A stretch of DNA of 64,000 bases from Alphaproteobacteria bacterium (GTDB lineage: Bacteria > Pseudomonadota > Alphaproteobacteria > UBA8366): NCBI GenBank assembly GCA_021774335.1, contig JAJFJD010000019.1, forward strand, positions 96,099-160,098. The letters run 5' to 3'. The stretch's first letter is position 1. Every line of letters starts with the position of its first letter. The translations under genes and the position numbers were made by a program. The notes beneath the pieces are model-generated. The model ran no database searches and was not told where the DNA came from. It saw only the letters and a list, made by a program, of their open reading frames with translations. Below, in pieces: positions 7,835 to 17,304 of this stretch.

Positions 7835-8623
7835 ATGGAATACGAAGACCTTTTGTTCGAAGAAAAGAACCGCGTTGCCACGATCACCCTGAACCGGCCG
7901 GAACGATATAATTCCCTGCGGGCGCAGACCTATGAGGAGCTGATCGACGCCATCAAACGCGGCGGCTGGAACCGCGACAACTGCGTCATCGTGCTGACAG
8001 GAGCCGGAGACCGCGCCTTCTGTACCGGCGGCGACCAGCAGTCCAAGGGATCGGGCGAACGGCAGGGACGGGGCATCCTGAAGGTGCCGGTGGAGGAAAT
8101 TCACGCCGCCATGCGCGAGGTGCCGGTGCCGGTGATCGCCAAGGTGCGGGGCTACTCGATCGGCGGCGGTAACGTGCTGGCGACGGTCTGCGACATGACG
8201 ATCGCCGCCGAAAGCGCGATCTTCGGTCAGGTCGGCCCGAAGGTCGGCTCGGTCGATCCCGGCTTTGGCACGGCCTATCTGGCGCGCGTGGTCGGCGAAA
8301 AGAAGGCGCGTGAGATCTGGTATCTCTGCCGCCGCTATACCGCACAGGAAGCGGAAGCCATGGGGCTGGTCAACAAGGTGGTGCCGGACGATCAGCTCGA
8401 CGCCGAGGTCGATCAATGGTGCGCCGAGATCGCCGAACGCAGCCCCACCGCCATCGCCATTGCGAAGCGCAGCTTCAACGCGGACACCGACCATATCCGT
8501 GGCATCGCGGCGCTCGGCTTCGAGGCCACGTCGTTGTACTACCTGACCGAAGAATCGAAGGAGGGCGGCAACGCGTTCCGCGAAAAACGCAAGCCCGATT
8601 TTCAGGGCAAGCGCGCGCGGTAG
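7835..8623 (+). CDS. Enoyl-CoA hydratase/isomerase family, BadI-like ring hydrolase
   Basis: The 262-residue crotonase-fold protein has the oxyanion-hole segments GAGDRAFCTGGDQ and GYSIGGGNVLATVCD, then FGQVGPKVGSVDPGFGTAYLARVVGEKKAREIW. The last stretch closely matches my recollection of BadI (2-ketocyclohexanecarboxyl-CoA hydrolase of anaerobic benzoate degradation) and the related MenB. Length fits (BadI is about 260 residues). The track's GTG start adds MRYL; ATG 7835 fits the family N-terminus (MEYEDL). No other benzoate-pathway gene is nearby, so the CoA substrate may be a different cyclic or beta-keto acid. Confidence 0.8.
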   Translation: MEYEDLLFEEKNRVATITLNRPERYNSLRAQTYEELIDAIKRGGWNRDNCVIVLTGAGDRAFCTGGDQQSKGSGERQGRGILKVPVEEIHAAMREVPVPVIAKVRGYSIGGGNVLATVCDMTIAAESAIFGQVGPKVGSVDPGFGTAYLARVVGEKKAREIWYLCRRYTAQEAEAMGLVNKVVPDDQLDAEVDQWCAEIAERSPTAIAIAKRSFNADTDHIRGIAALGFEATSLYYLTEESKEGGNAFREKRKPDFQGKRAR

Positions 8624-8762
8624 GCGTCTCCCGAGCTGCGTCATTGACGTGATGCCCCGCTCGTACCAGATACATTCCAGGCGGTCCGCGCGGGGCGCCT
8701 GACCCAACAGGCATTTCCGCTTACGCGGTTCCGATAATCTCGACAATCAGAAAGCAGAACGC

Positions 8763-9605
8763 ATGGCCGATTCATTGACATACACCCCGCCGAAAGTTTG
8801 GAAATGGGACGCCGAGAGCGGCGGGACCTGGGCCAAGATCAACCGGCCGATTGCCGGGGCGACGCATGAGAAGGAGCTGCCGCGCGGAAAGCATCCGCAT
8901 CAGCTCTACTCGCTGGCGACGCCCAATGGCGTCAAGGTCACGGTGATGTTCGAAGAACTCCTCGCACTCGGCAAGACCGACGCTGAGTATGACGCTTGGC
9001 TGATCAAGATTGGTGACGGAGACCAGTTTGGCAGCGGCTTCGTGGAGGTGAATCCCAACTCGAAGATTCCCGCGCTGCTGGACCAAAGCACGTCGCCGCC
9101 GACCCGCGTGTTCGAGTCCGGCGCGATCCTGCTGTATCTGGCGGAGAAGTTCGACGCCTTTCTGCCGCACGATCCGTCGGCCCGGGCGGAGTGTTTCTCG
9201 TGGCTGTTCTGGCAGATGGGCAGTGCGCCCTATCTCGGCGGCGGGTTCGGTCATTTCTACAAATACGCGCCGGAGCGGTTCGAGTACCCGATCAACCGCT
9301 TCACGATGGAAACCAAACGGCAGCTCGACGTGCTGGAACGGAACCTGTCGGACCGGCAGTACCTATGCGGCGACGACTACAACATCGCCGACATCGCGAC
9401 TTATGCCTGGTACGGGAACCTGGTCCTGAATAATGCCTACGAGGCGGCAGAATTCCTCGACGTGACTTCGTACGAGAACGTGGTGCGATGGGCGTCGGAG
9501 ATTCAGGCCCGTCCGGCGGTCCAGCGCGGCCGGCGGGTCAACAAGACCTCGGGGCCGGAAGACGAGAGGGTGCCGGAACGCCATGACGCCAGCGACTTAG
9601 ATTGA
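8763..9605 (+). CDS. yghU: Glutathione S-transferase family, YghU disulfide-bond reductase
   Basis: The 280-residue protein matches E. coli YghU along its length: PPKVWKWDAESGG at the start, GKHPHQLYSLATPNGVKVTVM, EVNPNSKIPAL in the thioredoxin-fold domain, GGGFGHFYKYAPE in the helical domain, and RHDASD near the C-terminus. YghU-type GSTs bind two glutathiones and reduce disulfides in the cytoplasm. The gene stands alone between a BadI-like gene and an aldo/keto reductase, all on the plus strand. Confidence 0.92.
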   Translation: MADSLTYTPPKVWKWDAESGGTWAKINRPIAGATHEKELPRGKHPHQLYSLATPNGVKVTVMFEELLALGKTDAEYDAWLIKIGDGDQFGSGFVEVNPNSKIPALLDQSTSPPTRVFESGAILLYLAEKFDAFLPHDPSARAECFSWLFWQMGSAPYLGGGFGHFYKYAPERFEYPINRFTMETKRQLDVLERNLSDRQYLCGDDYNIADIATYAWYGNLVLNNAYEAAEFLDVTSYENVVRWASEIQARPAVQRGRRVNKTSGPEDERVPERHDASDLD

Positions 9606-9648
9606 TTCTAGGCGATACGACGCCGACAAATTAGGGAACGGAACGCAG

Positions 9649-10575
9649 ATGGACAGACGAAAAATCGGTGGTGCAGGCGGGTTGGACGTGTCGTTGGTCG
9701 GACTGGGGTGCAATGCATTCGGCCGCCGCGTGGACGAGAAGGGCACGCATGCAGTACTCGACGCCGCGATCGAAGCGGGCATCGATTTCTTCGACACGGC
9801 GGAAACCTATGGCGACGGCGATTCCGAGCGGTTCATGGGAAGCGGGTTGAAGGGGAAGCGCGACAAGGTGTTCCTTGCCACGAAATTCGGCCACACCATT
9901 TCCCATGTTGAGGGCAAACCGAAAGGGTCGCCCGAGAATATCCGCGTCGCCTTGGATCAGAGCCTCGAGAAACTCCAAACCGACGTGATCGACCTGTATC
10001 AGCAGCATCGTCCCGATCCCGACACGCCGCTTTCCGACACGTTGGGTGCGCTCGAGGACCTCGTGTCGACGGGCAAGATTCGATATTACGGCTGCTCCTA
10101 TTACACCGGTGCGCAGATGCAGGAGGCAGTCGATGCTGCCGAGAAGGCCGGACTAAAGGGTTTCGTCACCGCGCAAAATGCCTGGAACATGCTGGAGCGC
10201 GGGATCGAGGCGAATCTCATTCCAGTCTGTGAAAAAAACAGTATCGGCCTGCTGCCCTACTATCCGATCGCTCGCGGTCTGCTTACCGGAAAATACCGGC
10301 GGGGCAGCGACGCACCGGCAGGCAGCCGGCTGGCCGGCGACGATAATCTCGCCAAGGCAGATTTCGATCTCTTGGAAAGTCTGGATGCGTATGCGGGTGA
10401 CCACGGGTACAACATTTTGACGTTGGCAATCTCGTGGCTTGGCGCACAGCCGTCGATTGCCAGTATCATTTGCGGCGCGTCCAAGCCCGAGCAGATGGCG
10501 GCCAATGCCGCCGCCTCGCGTTGGAAGTTGACGGCGGAGAACCTTAAGGAGATCGATGCCTTGCTGGCGGCCTAG
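9649..10575 (+). CDS. Aldo/keto reductase
   Basis: The 308-residue NADPH-dependent oxidoreductase has the AKR barrel motifs: DFFDTAETYGDGDSE with the catalytic Asp and Tyr, FLATKFG with the Lys, QQHRPDPDTP with the His region, and a C-terminal cofactor-binding segment SIASIICGASKPEQ. It reduces aldehydes or ketones in the cytoplasm; the substrate is unknown. It starts 43 nt after yghU, and a flavodoxin-like gene follows 63 nt later. Confidence 0.88.
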   Translation: MDRRKIGGAGGLDVSLVGLGCNAFGRRVDEKGTHAVLDAAIEAGIDFFDTAETYGDGDSERFMGSGLKGKRDKVFLATKFGHTISHVEGKPKGSPENIRVALDQSLEKLQTDVIDLYQQHRPDPDTPLSDTLGALEDLVSTGKIRYYGCSYYTGAQMQEAVDAAEKAGLKGFVTAQNAWNMLERGIEANLIPVCEKNSIGLLPYYPIARGLLTGKYRRGSDAPAGSRLAGDDNLAKADFDLLESLDAYAGDHGYNILTLAISWLGAQPSIASIICGASKPEQMAANAAASRWKLTAENLKEIDALLAA

Positions 10576-10638
10576 CGACTGCCGTTTACGGCGTGCCGCT
10601 TGCATCGGACAGGTCTAGACAGGACACTCGGTCGCATC

Positions 10639-11106
10639 ATGCCGAACAAACGGCTTCTCATCATCGCGCACGCGCCATCCGACAACACGCAGCGTCTTCG
10701 TGACGCCGTTGTCGAGGGCGCGCAGTCGGATGACGGTTTGGCCGTCGACGTGACCGCGCTCAGCCCGTTCGACGCGGGTCCCGACGACGTTCTGGCGGCG
10801 AACGGGATCATTCTCGGCACGACCGAGAACCTCGGCTATATGAGCGGGGCGCTGAAGGATTTTTTCGATCGGATCTATTACCCGTGTCTGGAGCATACCC
10901 AGGGGCTGCCTTACTGCCTCTACATCCGGGCGGGACATGACGGCACCGGAACACAGCGCGGTGTGGAGACTATCGTCACGGGCCTCCGCTGGCGCGCGGT
11001 CCAGGAGCCGATTGTCTGCCGCGGGGATTGGCAGGACGAATTCGTCGGCCAATGCCGCGAGATCGGGGCGGCCATGGCATACGGCGTAGACGCCGGCATT
11101 TTCTAG
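10639..11106 (+). CDS. Flavodoxin-fold NAD(P)H oxidoreductase-like protein
   Basis: The 155-residue protein starts KRLLIIAHAPSDNTQRLRDAVVEGA, the FMN phosphate-binding pattern of flavodoxin-fold proteins. It then has IILGTTENLGYMSGALKDFFDRIYY, like the flavin-ring loop of WrbA-type NADPH-dependent FMN reductases. The track begins at 10600, but the fold starts at ATG 10639. It probably carries FMN and moves electrons to a small molecule; no specific substrate is indicated. Confidence 0.75.
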   Translation: MPNKRLLIIAHAPSDNTQRLRDAVVEGAQSDDGLAVDVTALSPFDAGPDDVLAANGIILGTTENLGYMSGALKDFFDRIYYPCLEHTQGLPYCLYIRAGHDGTGTQRGVETIVTGLRWRAVQEPIVCRGDWQDEFVGQCREIGAAMAYGVDAGIF

Positions 11107-11134
11107 GGCAGGGCCGAGAAGCGCCCTGGAACCG

Positions 11135-11752
11135 TTACGGCGCCGCGCTCGAAAACTCGTCCATTGCTTCGCAGCGCGCGGCAAAGGCGGCGAGATGGGG
11201 GAATTTTTCCATCACCTCAAGTTTAGGGCGGACGCGGTTGGCGAACGTGATGGCGACCGTAGCGCTGATATCGGCTTGGCTGATCCGGTCGGTGCCGGCA
11301 AGCCAGTTGTCGCCGGCCTTTTTCGCGCAGGCGTCGAGATAACCGAGACCACCCATGACCTGTCCGTCGTTATGCTCGACCCAGGGCTCGTGGACTTTCT
11401 CCGCCGGATGAAACCGGCCCTCGTAGTAAGCCCACACGGCTTTGTCCATCGTGCCGGTACTGACCGCGGATAGCTGCATCACCCTCCGCCGCGGGACGCC
11501 GCCAGCGGGTATCAGTTGTTTTGCGTCGTCGACCATGTCGTCAAGTGCATCGAGGATCGCATAGCTTTCGACCAGCGCCTCGCCGTCGTCCAGGACTACG
11601 GTGGGCACGCGCACCAGCGGATTATGTTTCTTAACCGGTTCGGGGTTGTCGAAGGCCGAAATCGCTTCTTGTTCCCAGTCGAATCCCAAGAAATTGAGAC
11701 TGACAGCCACGCGCCGTACGAAGGGCGAGCCAAATCCGCCGATGAGTTTCAT
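11135..11752 (-). CDS. Glutathione S-transferase family protein
   Basis: The 205-residue protein has an N-terminal thioredoxin-fold domain starting MKLIGGFGSPFVRRVAVSL, with Ser9 as the likely catalytic residue. The cis-Pro loop RVPTVVLDDG and the ESYAILDAL glutathione-binding segment follow, then an all-helical C-terminal domain with RISQADISATV. It conjugates or reduces with glutathione. It converges with the flavodoxin-like gene (28-nt gap). Confidence 0.85.
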   Translation of the reverse strand: MKLIGGFGSPFVRRVAVSLNFLGFDWEQEAISAFDNPEPVKKHNPLVRVPTVVLDDGEALVESYAILDALDDMVDDAKQLIPAGGVPRRRVMQLSAVSTGTMDKAVWAYYEGRFHPAEKVHEPWVEHNDGQVMGGLGYLDACAKKAGDNWLAGTDRISQADISATVAITFANRVRPKLEVMEKFPHLAAFAARCEAMDEFSSAAP

Positions 11753-11826
11753 GAGTCTGGTCCGCCTCTAATAGTGGATGAATTGCGTCTGCCGAGCAGC
11801 ATATCAGGCGCGCGCATCGCTCGCGA

Positions 11827-12786
11827 CTACGCCGGCGCGGCGATCACCCGGACCGGTTTGCCGTCGAGCCAGGCGCGCACGTCTTCCAGACTGTCTTGAT
11901 AGCGAGCGGCGAAATTCTCATAGGTGCGCCCGCCGATATGCGGTGTCAGCACCGTGTTCGGTAACGTCCGAAGCTTATGACCGGCGGGCAGGGGTTCGAT
12001 GTCATAGACGTCGAGTCCGGCCCCGGCGATCTGGTTGGATTCCAACGCCTCAATCATGGCGGCCTCATCGACGATGGGGCCGCGTGACGTGTTAATCAGC
12101 CATGCCGTCGGCTTCATTAGGCCGATTTCCTTTGCCCCGACCAATCCACGAGATCTGTCGCCCAGGATCACGTGGACCGACAGGACGTCCGACCGTTTGA
12201 ACAATTCGTCCTTCCCGACACGCGTGACGCCGAGTTCCGCGCAGCGTTCGTCGGTCAGGTTCTGGCTCCAGGCGATCACCTCCATGTCGAGCGCCAATCC
12301 GACCCGGGCGACGCCGCCTCCCAGCCGGCCGAGGCCGAGCACGCCGAGTGTCTTCCCGGTCAAGCCGCGCGGCAGGTCGAGGCCCCATTCGCCGTGCCGC
12401 ATGCCCTGGTCTTCCAGCGGGATGTGCTTCGCGAGGCTGAGGATCAGGCCCCAGGCCGTCTCCACCGTGCCGTTGGGGAAGCCGTATCCCGTGCCGGTGA
12501 CGGTCACGCCCTGATCGGCCAGCGCATCCAGATCGAGGGCCGCGTTGCGTTGGCCATGGGTGACGAGGAGTTTTAGGTTCGGCAATTGTTCGACCAGCGC
12601 TTGGTCGAAGCGGGTTTCCTCGCGTGCCGTGACGACGATGTCATAGGGCGCAAGCAGTTCGGCCGCTTCGGCACCGTCGGTCAGCCGGTCCTGAAAGACG
12701 TCGACCGTGATGTCGGACGGCAGCGTCCCCCAATCGGCGGTTTCTTCGGCGAGCTTTTGATAGTCGTTGATGATGGCAAGGCGCAT
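11827..12786 (-). CDS. D-2-hydroxyacid dehydrogenase (NAD-dependent)
   Basis: The 319-residue protein has the NAD-binding GVLGLGRLGGGVARVGLALDM motif. Family signatures follow: INTSRGPIVDEAAM (catalytic Arg region), GAGLDVYDIEPLP (Glu) and TPHIGGRT (catalytic His). Family members interconvert 2-keto acids and D-2-hydroxy acids; phosphoglycerate, hydroxypyruvate or other substrates are possible. It faces a D-amino-acid-oxidase-like gene across 162 bases. Confidence 0.85.
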   Translation of the reverse strand: MRLAIINDYQKLAEETADWGTLPSDITVDVFQDRLTDGAEAAELLAPYDIVVTAREETRFDQALVEQLPNLKLLVTHGQRNAALDLDALADQGVTVTGTGYGFPNGTVETAWGLILSLAKHIPLEDQGMRHGEWGLDLPRGLTGKTLGVLGLGRLGGGVARVGLALDMEVIAWSQNLTDERCAELGVTRVGKDELFKRSDVLSVHVILGDRSRGLVGAKEIGLMKPTAWLINTSRGPIVDEAAMIEALESNQIAGAGLDVYDIEPLPAGHKLRTLPNTVLTPHIGGRTYENFAARYQDSLEDVRAWLDGKPVRVIAAPA

Positions 12787-12948
12787 GCAATTTCCTTGGA
12801 TGGTGCCGGTGGGGAATGTACGCGTGGCTTTGGCTTAGCCGCGTGCCGCAACGCGTGCAAGCGTCGGCACTAAACTTTACCTTACCTCCAACCATAGGAC
12901 CGAATTAATACACGAATCGTGTCCCATACAGACGAAGCGTAGGGAAGC

Positions 12949-14088
12949 GTGAGCGAGAGTTACGATTTTATCATTGTCGGCGGCGGCATTGCGGGTGTGT
13001 CGGCGGGCTATTTCCTGTCACCGCATGGCCGCGTGCTGCTGCTTGAGCGCGAAACCGCGCTCGCCTACCACACTACCGGGCGGTCGGCCGCGATGTACAC
13101 GCAGGCCTATGGCAATGCCGCTGTCCGCGCTCTGACCGTTGCGGGACACGATTTCTTCACCGCACCACCGGCCGGATTTTCTGAACCCGCGCTGTTGGCT
13201 CCGCGCGGCGCCCTGTTCATCGGCCGCAACGACCAGCTTGACGCGCTCGATCAAGCTGCGGCGGAGGGGAGTGCTCTGGTCGATTCCATTCACCGCATCG
13301 ATGGGACCGCGGCGTGTGCGATCCTGCCGGTGTTGCGGCCCGACTATGTCGCCGGCGGGGTCTTGGAACCGGAGGCCATGGACATCGACGTGCACGCTCT
13401 GCACCAAGGCTTCGTGCGCGGCATCCGTGATCACGGCGGTACGATCGTGACCGGTGCGGAAGTGCTGGCCGTCGACCGCGCCAGCGCCGATTGGTCGGTC
13501 GAAACCCCTGGCGGTAGATGGACGGCGCCTGTCGTCATCAATGCTGCCGGTGCTTGGTGCGATGCTTTGGCCACGATGGCGGGTATCGATCCAATTGGAT
13601 TGATGCCAAAGCGGCGCACGGCGGTCGTGTTCGAGCCTCCGGTGGATATGGCGGTCGACGCCTGGCCGTTGACCATCGATATCGACGAGGAATTCTACTT
13701 CAAGCCCGAGGCCGGCACATTGATGGGTTCGCCAGCCGACGAGACCCCGATGCCGCCTTGCGACGTGCAGCCGGAAGAGCTCGACATCGCCATCGCGATT
13801 GACCGCATCCAGACGGCAACGACGATGACAATCGACCGGGTTTCGCATCGTTGGGCCGGATTGCGATCCTTCGTCGCCGACAAGACGCCGGTTGCCGGTT
13901 TCGATTCGGCCGCGCCCAGTTTCTTCTGGCTGGCGGGGCAAGGCGGTTACGGCATCCAGACGGCGCCCGCTCTGGGACGCATTGCGGCCGACTTGGCGCG
14001 CGGACGAGACCTGCCGTCCGAGATTGGTGAATTCGGGCTGACGGCGGCGGATTTGTCGCCGTCACGGGCGGGGTTGCGCCGGGCCTGA
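12949..14088 (+). CDS. FAD-dependent oxidoreductase (glycine/D-amino acid oxidase type)
   Basis: The 379-residue protein has an N-terminal FAD-binding motif FIIVGGGIAGVSAGYFLSPHG and YHTTGRSAAMY for the flavin. The C-terminal WLAGQGGYGIQTAPALGRIAADL is typical of DadA-like oxidases. The start is GTG 12949 with AGGGA just upstream. It likely oxidises an amino acid or amine; together with the divergent hydroxyacid dehydrogenase it could feed or drain a keto-acid pool, which is inference. It converges with tctA. Confidence 0.85.
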   Translation: MSESYDFIIVGGGIAGVSAGYFLSPHGRVLLLERETALAYHTTGRSAAMYTQAYGNAAVRALTVAGHDFFTAPPAGFSEPALLAPRGALFIGRNDQLDALDQAAAEGSALVDSIHRIDGTAACAILPVLRPDYVAGGVLEPEAMDIDVHALHQGFVRGIRDHGGTIVTGAEVLAVDRASADWSVETPGGRWTAPVVINAAGAWCDALATMAGIDPIGLMPKRRTAVVFEPPVDMAVDAWPLTIDIDEEFYFKPEAGTLMGSPADETPMPPCDVQPEELDIAIAIDRIQTATTMTIDRVSHRWAGLRSFVADKTPVAGFDSAAPSFFWLAGQGGYGIQTAPALGRIAADLARGRDLPSEIGEFGLTAADLSPSRAGLRRA

Positions 14089-14121
14089 GCGTGGCGAAAT
14101 GGAATAGGGCGGCACAGCAAG

Positions 14122-15633
14122 TTAGAGCTGTATCTCCTTGGCCTGTTGCCGCTTCGCGTTTCGTCGGGCCAGCAATCCCGAACCGACCAACGAAACGAGA
14201 ATACAAACCCACAGGAAGATACAAATTGGCCGGGTAAAGAAGATCGTGAAATCCCAGTCGGACATCTCCGCGCTTTGCGTGAAGTACTCCTCGGCCATTG
14301 GCCCCAGGACCATGCCCAGGACAACCGCGCTGAGCGGATACTTGTACTTCATCAGCAGATAGCCGAACGCTCCCATCACGAGCATCACGCCTATGTCGAA
14401 AAACTCGGTCCGGCCCGAATAGGCGCCCAGCGTCGCCGCCGCGATGGTGCAGGGGACAAGAATGTTCAGCGGTATGCGCGTCAGGCGATAAAAATACTTC
14501 GCCGCCAAAAGGCCGAAAACCGCGATCATCAAACAGCCGAACAGCAGATACACGCCGAGCGTATGGATCAAGGTCAGCTGCTCGAAGAAGAGCCGCGGAC
14601 CCGGCCGCAAACCCATGAACATCATGACGCCCAGCAGGATTGCCGTCGAAGCGGATCCCGGAATTCCCAACGCGAAGGTTGGAATGAGCGCGCCGCCGAC
14701 GTTCGAGCTGTTACCGGCTTCCGTCGCGAGGATGCCTTCGGGAATGCCGGTCCCATATTTCTCCGGGTGTTTCGACGTGCTTCGGGCCAGCGTATAGGCG
14801 ACGAACGCCGCTATCGTGGCGCCGGCGCCGGGCAGCGCGCCGATGAAGGTGCCGACGGCCGCACTCTGTAGCAGGACACGCTTGTGCCGGAATGCGTCGG
14901 CCATGCCGGAAAGCGCGCCGCGCAATGTCGGCGATGCTTGCAGGGCGCCCTGCACCAAGTGCTTTTCATCGATCAAGAAAAGCATCTGCGCGATGCAGAA
15001 CAAGCCAAGCAATGCCGGGATAAAGGGAAGGCCTTCGTAAAGCTGAAGAATGTCGAACGTCATGCGCGGCTCGCCCCACGCGGGATCCACTCCGATCGCC
15101 GGAAGCGCCATGCCGAGGCAGCCCGCGAACAATCCCTTCCAAAGGCGGCCAGGATCGATTGACGCCAGGACCGTCAAACCGAACAACACCAAAACGAAGA
15201 ATTCTGGCGGGCCGAAGCGCAGAGCGAGGCGCGCCAGGAAGGGCGAGAAGAGCAGGAATGCGATGATGCTGAATGTGCCGCCCGTGAAAGACCCCATCGC
15301 GCCATAGGCGAGGGCCTCCGAAACCTTTCCCTTTCGCGTCATGGGAAATCCGTCGATCACCGTCGGCGCGCCGCCGGCATCGCCCGGAACCCCCAACAGG
15401 ACCGATGGAATGCCACCGCCGTAATGCGTGCCGCCATATACGTTGATCAGAAACACCATCGAGTTGAGGGGCGACAGGGTAATGGCGATCGGCAGGGTGA
15501 TTGCCATCGCGGCCCCGCCGCCGAATCCCGGAAGGGCCCCGAAGAATATGCCCAAGGCCATGCCACCCACGGCGATTGCGAGCGTTTCGGCCGTCAACGA
15601 TGCCAGGATTTCAATCACGGCCGGTCCTTGCAC
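14122..15633 (-). CDS. tctA: Tripartite tricarboxylate transporter, large permease TctA
   Basis: The 503-residue polytopic protein is of normal TctA length. It has the conserved GALPGFGGGAAMAITLPI and YGGTHYGGGIPSVLLGVPGDAG near the N-terminus, and the second copy GALPGAGATIAAFVAYTLA. TctA forms the sodium-coupled channel for citrate or other carboxylates. It is the last gene of a tctC-tctB-tctA operon on the minus strand. Confidence 0.92.
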   Translation of the reverse strand: MQGPAVIEILASLTAETLAIAVGGMALGIFFGALPGFGGGAAMAITLPIAITLSPLNSMVFLINVYGGTHYGGGIPSVLLGVPGDAGGAPTVIDGFPMTRKGKVSEALAYGAMGSFTGGTFSIIAFLLFSPFLARLALRFGPPEFFVLVLFGLTVLASIDPGRLWKGLFAGCLGMALPAIGVDPAWGEPRMTFDILQLYEGLPFIPALLGLFCIAQMLFLIDEKHLVQGALQASPTLRGALSGMADAFRHKRVLLQSAAVGTFIGALPGAGATIAAFVAYTLARSTSKHPEKYGTGIPEGILATEAGNSSNVGGALIPTFALGIPGSASTAILLGVMMFMGLRPGPRLFFEQLTLIHTLGVYLLFGCLMIAVFGLLAAKYFYRLTRIPLNILVPCTIAAATLGAYSGRTEFFDIGVMLVMGAFGYLLMKYKYPLSAVVLGMVLGPMAEEYFTQSAEMSDWDFTIFFTRPICIFLWVCILVSLVGSGLLARRNAKRQQAKEIQL

Positions 15634-15660
15634 ATCGCTGCCAGGGTCGATGCAGTTCCA

Positions 15661-16095
15661 TCAGATTTGAACTTCGAAGAGATAGCCAAAGACGCCATAG
15701 AGACTGAAGGTAAAGCCGCAGGCTATGACGATAGCATTTGCCCAGTGGACGCGGAGCGCGACCATGGAGCCCGTGAGATACACCACGGTCGCGATCACGA
15801 AGTTCGTCGCGATGAACAGAACGAGGTACAGCACGGCGGATCCGAGCACGATCATCGGGTTCCGAAAGACGACCAGCGCCGCCGTGAAGGAGAGATTCTG
15901 CGTCCCAACGTCGGGCGCGTTGCGGCCGTTGCGCCATTCCTTCGCAAGGATCACGGCGATCAGGACCAGCGATAAAACCATCAGGAACCGCGGGAATGCG
16001 ACGCTCAACTCTGGCAATTCGCGTGTTGCATGGTAATACGCGGCGCCGAAGACAAGCACGATAACCGGAACCCAAACTTCGCCGAGTTTGCGCAT
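15661..16095 (-). CDS. tctB: Tripartite tricarboxylate transporter, small subunit TctB
   Basis: The 144-residue protein has four hydrophobic helices, as expected for TctB (PF07331-type). It lies between the receptor and large-permease genes, with GGGGGAAG upstream of its ATG. TctB is the small integral membrane partner of TctA. Identification rests on topology and position. Confidence 0.85.
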   Translation of the reverse strand: MRKLGEVWVPVIVLVFGAAYYHATRELPELSVAFPRFLMVLSLVLIAVILAKEWRNGRNAPDVGTQNLSFTAALVVFRNPMIVLGSAVLYLVLFIATNFVIATVVYLTGSMVALRVHWANAIVIACGFTFSLYGVFGYLFEVQI

Positions 16096-16152
16096 CGCTT
16101 CCCCCTCTTAAGGCGGCCTCAGGCCCCGCGGCGTGCCCTTAGCTGGCGGTCC

Positions 16153-17145
16153 CTACTTTTTCTTCTTCTTTTTCGCTGCGTCGATCAGCGGCTTGTACTT
16201 GCGCATCGACGCGTGCATGTCGGCGACGAATTTGACCGCTTCGTCGGGTCCCATATAGGTGAATTCCCGACCGCCGCGTTTTAGCGCTGTTTGGTATTCC
16301 GGCGAATGAAGGGCCTCTTTGACCGCCTTCACCAGCTTCGCGAATCCTTCCGGATCGGTTTCCTTGAACGTCTTGTGTGCTGCGAAGCCGAAGGCCGCCC
16401 GCAGGTGCGGTATCTTGGAAGCTGGAAGCTGCTTGTCGAAGGTTTCGGCTTCGGGATATAGCGGGCTTTTCTTCGCCGAGACGATGCCGAGCCCCTTGAT
16501 TTCGTCGCGGACCCGCAAGATCGAGGTCGGACGCGAGACGCCGACATCGAAATGTTTGCCGACCACGTTGCTCATCACCTTCGATCCGCCCTTCACGTTG
16601 ACCTTGCGGAATTTGATGCCGAGGTTCTGCTCCAGAAGTGCCACGCCGATATAGTGTTCGCCGGTGAAGCTTCCGATGGCGAGTTTGACCTGGCCGGGGC
16701 GCTTCTTCGCGTCGGCAACCAAATCCGCCATGCTGTTGTAGGGCGAGTCCTTGTGGGTAAACCAAATCGGCACGTCGCCGGTAATGACCGCCACTGGCGT
16801 GATGTCGTCGAACTTGTATTTCGGCTTTGCGAAGATGGTCGTGTTCACAAGATGAGGCAGGACAAGGGCGGTGACCGCATAGCCTTCCTTGCCGTTGGCG
16901 TTGACGATCTCCCAACCGATCCGCCCGCTGGCGCCCTTTTTATAGGAATACAGGAATGATTGACCGAGCTTCTTTTCAAGGATCGGTTTCAGCGGAAGCA
17001 GCGTCTGATCGACGCCGCCGCCGGGCGAGAAGGGGACAACCATGGTGACTGGTTTGTTCGGCCAGTCCGAACCTGCGAACGATACGTTGGCGATCGCCAT
17101 CAGACCCGCAATGGTCGCCGTCAACAGCCGCAAAAACGTGGTCAT
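16153..17145 (-). CDS. tctC: TctC/Bug-family periplasmic solute receptor
   Basis: The 330-residue precursor has a signal peptide ending SFA (about residue 25). The Bug-family start WPNKPVTMVVPFSPGGGVDQTLLPL follows, then ITGDVPIWFTHKDSPYNSMADLVADAKKRPGQ. The receptor captures a carboxylate in the periplasm and delivers it to TctAB. The C-terminus ends in an unusual run of lysines (DAAKKKKKK). It is the first gene of the tct operon. The ligand is unknown; aconitase lies just upstream on the same strand, which may or may not be meaningful. Confidence 0.9.
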   Translation of the reverse strand: MTTFLRLLTATIAGLMAIANVSFAGSDWPNKPVTMVVPFSPGGGVDQTLLPLKPILEKKLGQSFLYSYKKGASGRIGWEIVNANGKEGYAVTALVLPHLVNTTIFAKPKYKFDDITPVAVITGDVPIWFTHKDSPYNSMADLVADAKKRPGQVKLAIGSFTGEHYIGVALLEQNLGIKFRKVNVKGGSKVMSNVVGKHFDVGVSRPTSILRVRDEIKGLGIVSAKKSPLYPEAETFDKQLPASKIPHLRAAFGFAAHKTFKETDPEGFAKLVKAVKEALHSPEYQTALKRGGREFTYMGPDEAVKFVADMHASMRKYKPLIDAAKKKKKK

Positions 17146-17304
17146 CGCGCCTACTCCCTATTGTTTTTAATGCGTGTTCCCTATCGTGTTCTCAAGTTGG
17201 TACATAATTCTAGACGCAAGCGCCGACATCACCAAAACGCACCGATAGGGTCGCTATGGATGTTCCGGCCCAAGCGGTCCCTAAATCACAAATTAGAGCT
17301 GCCG

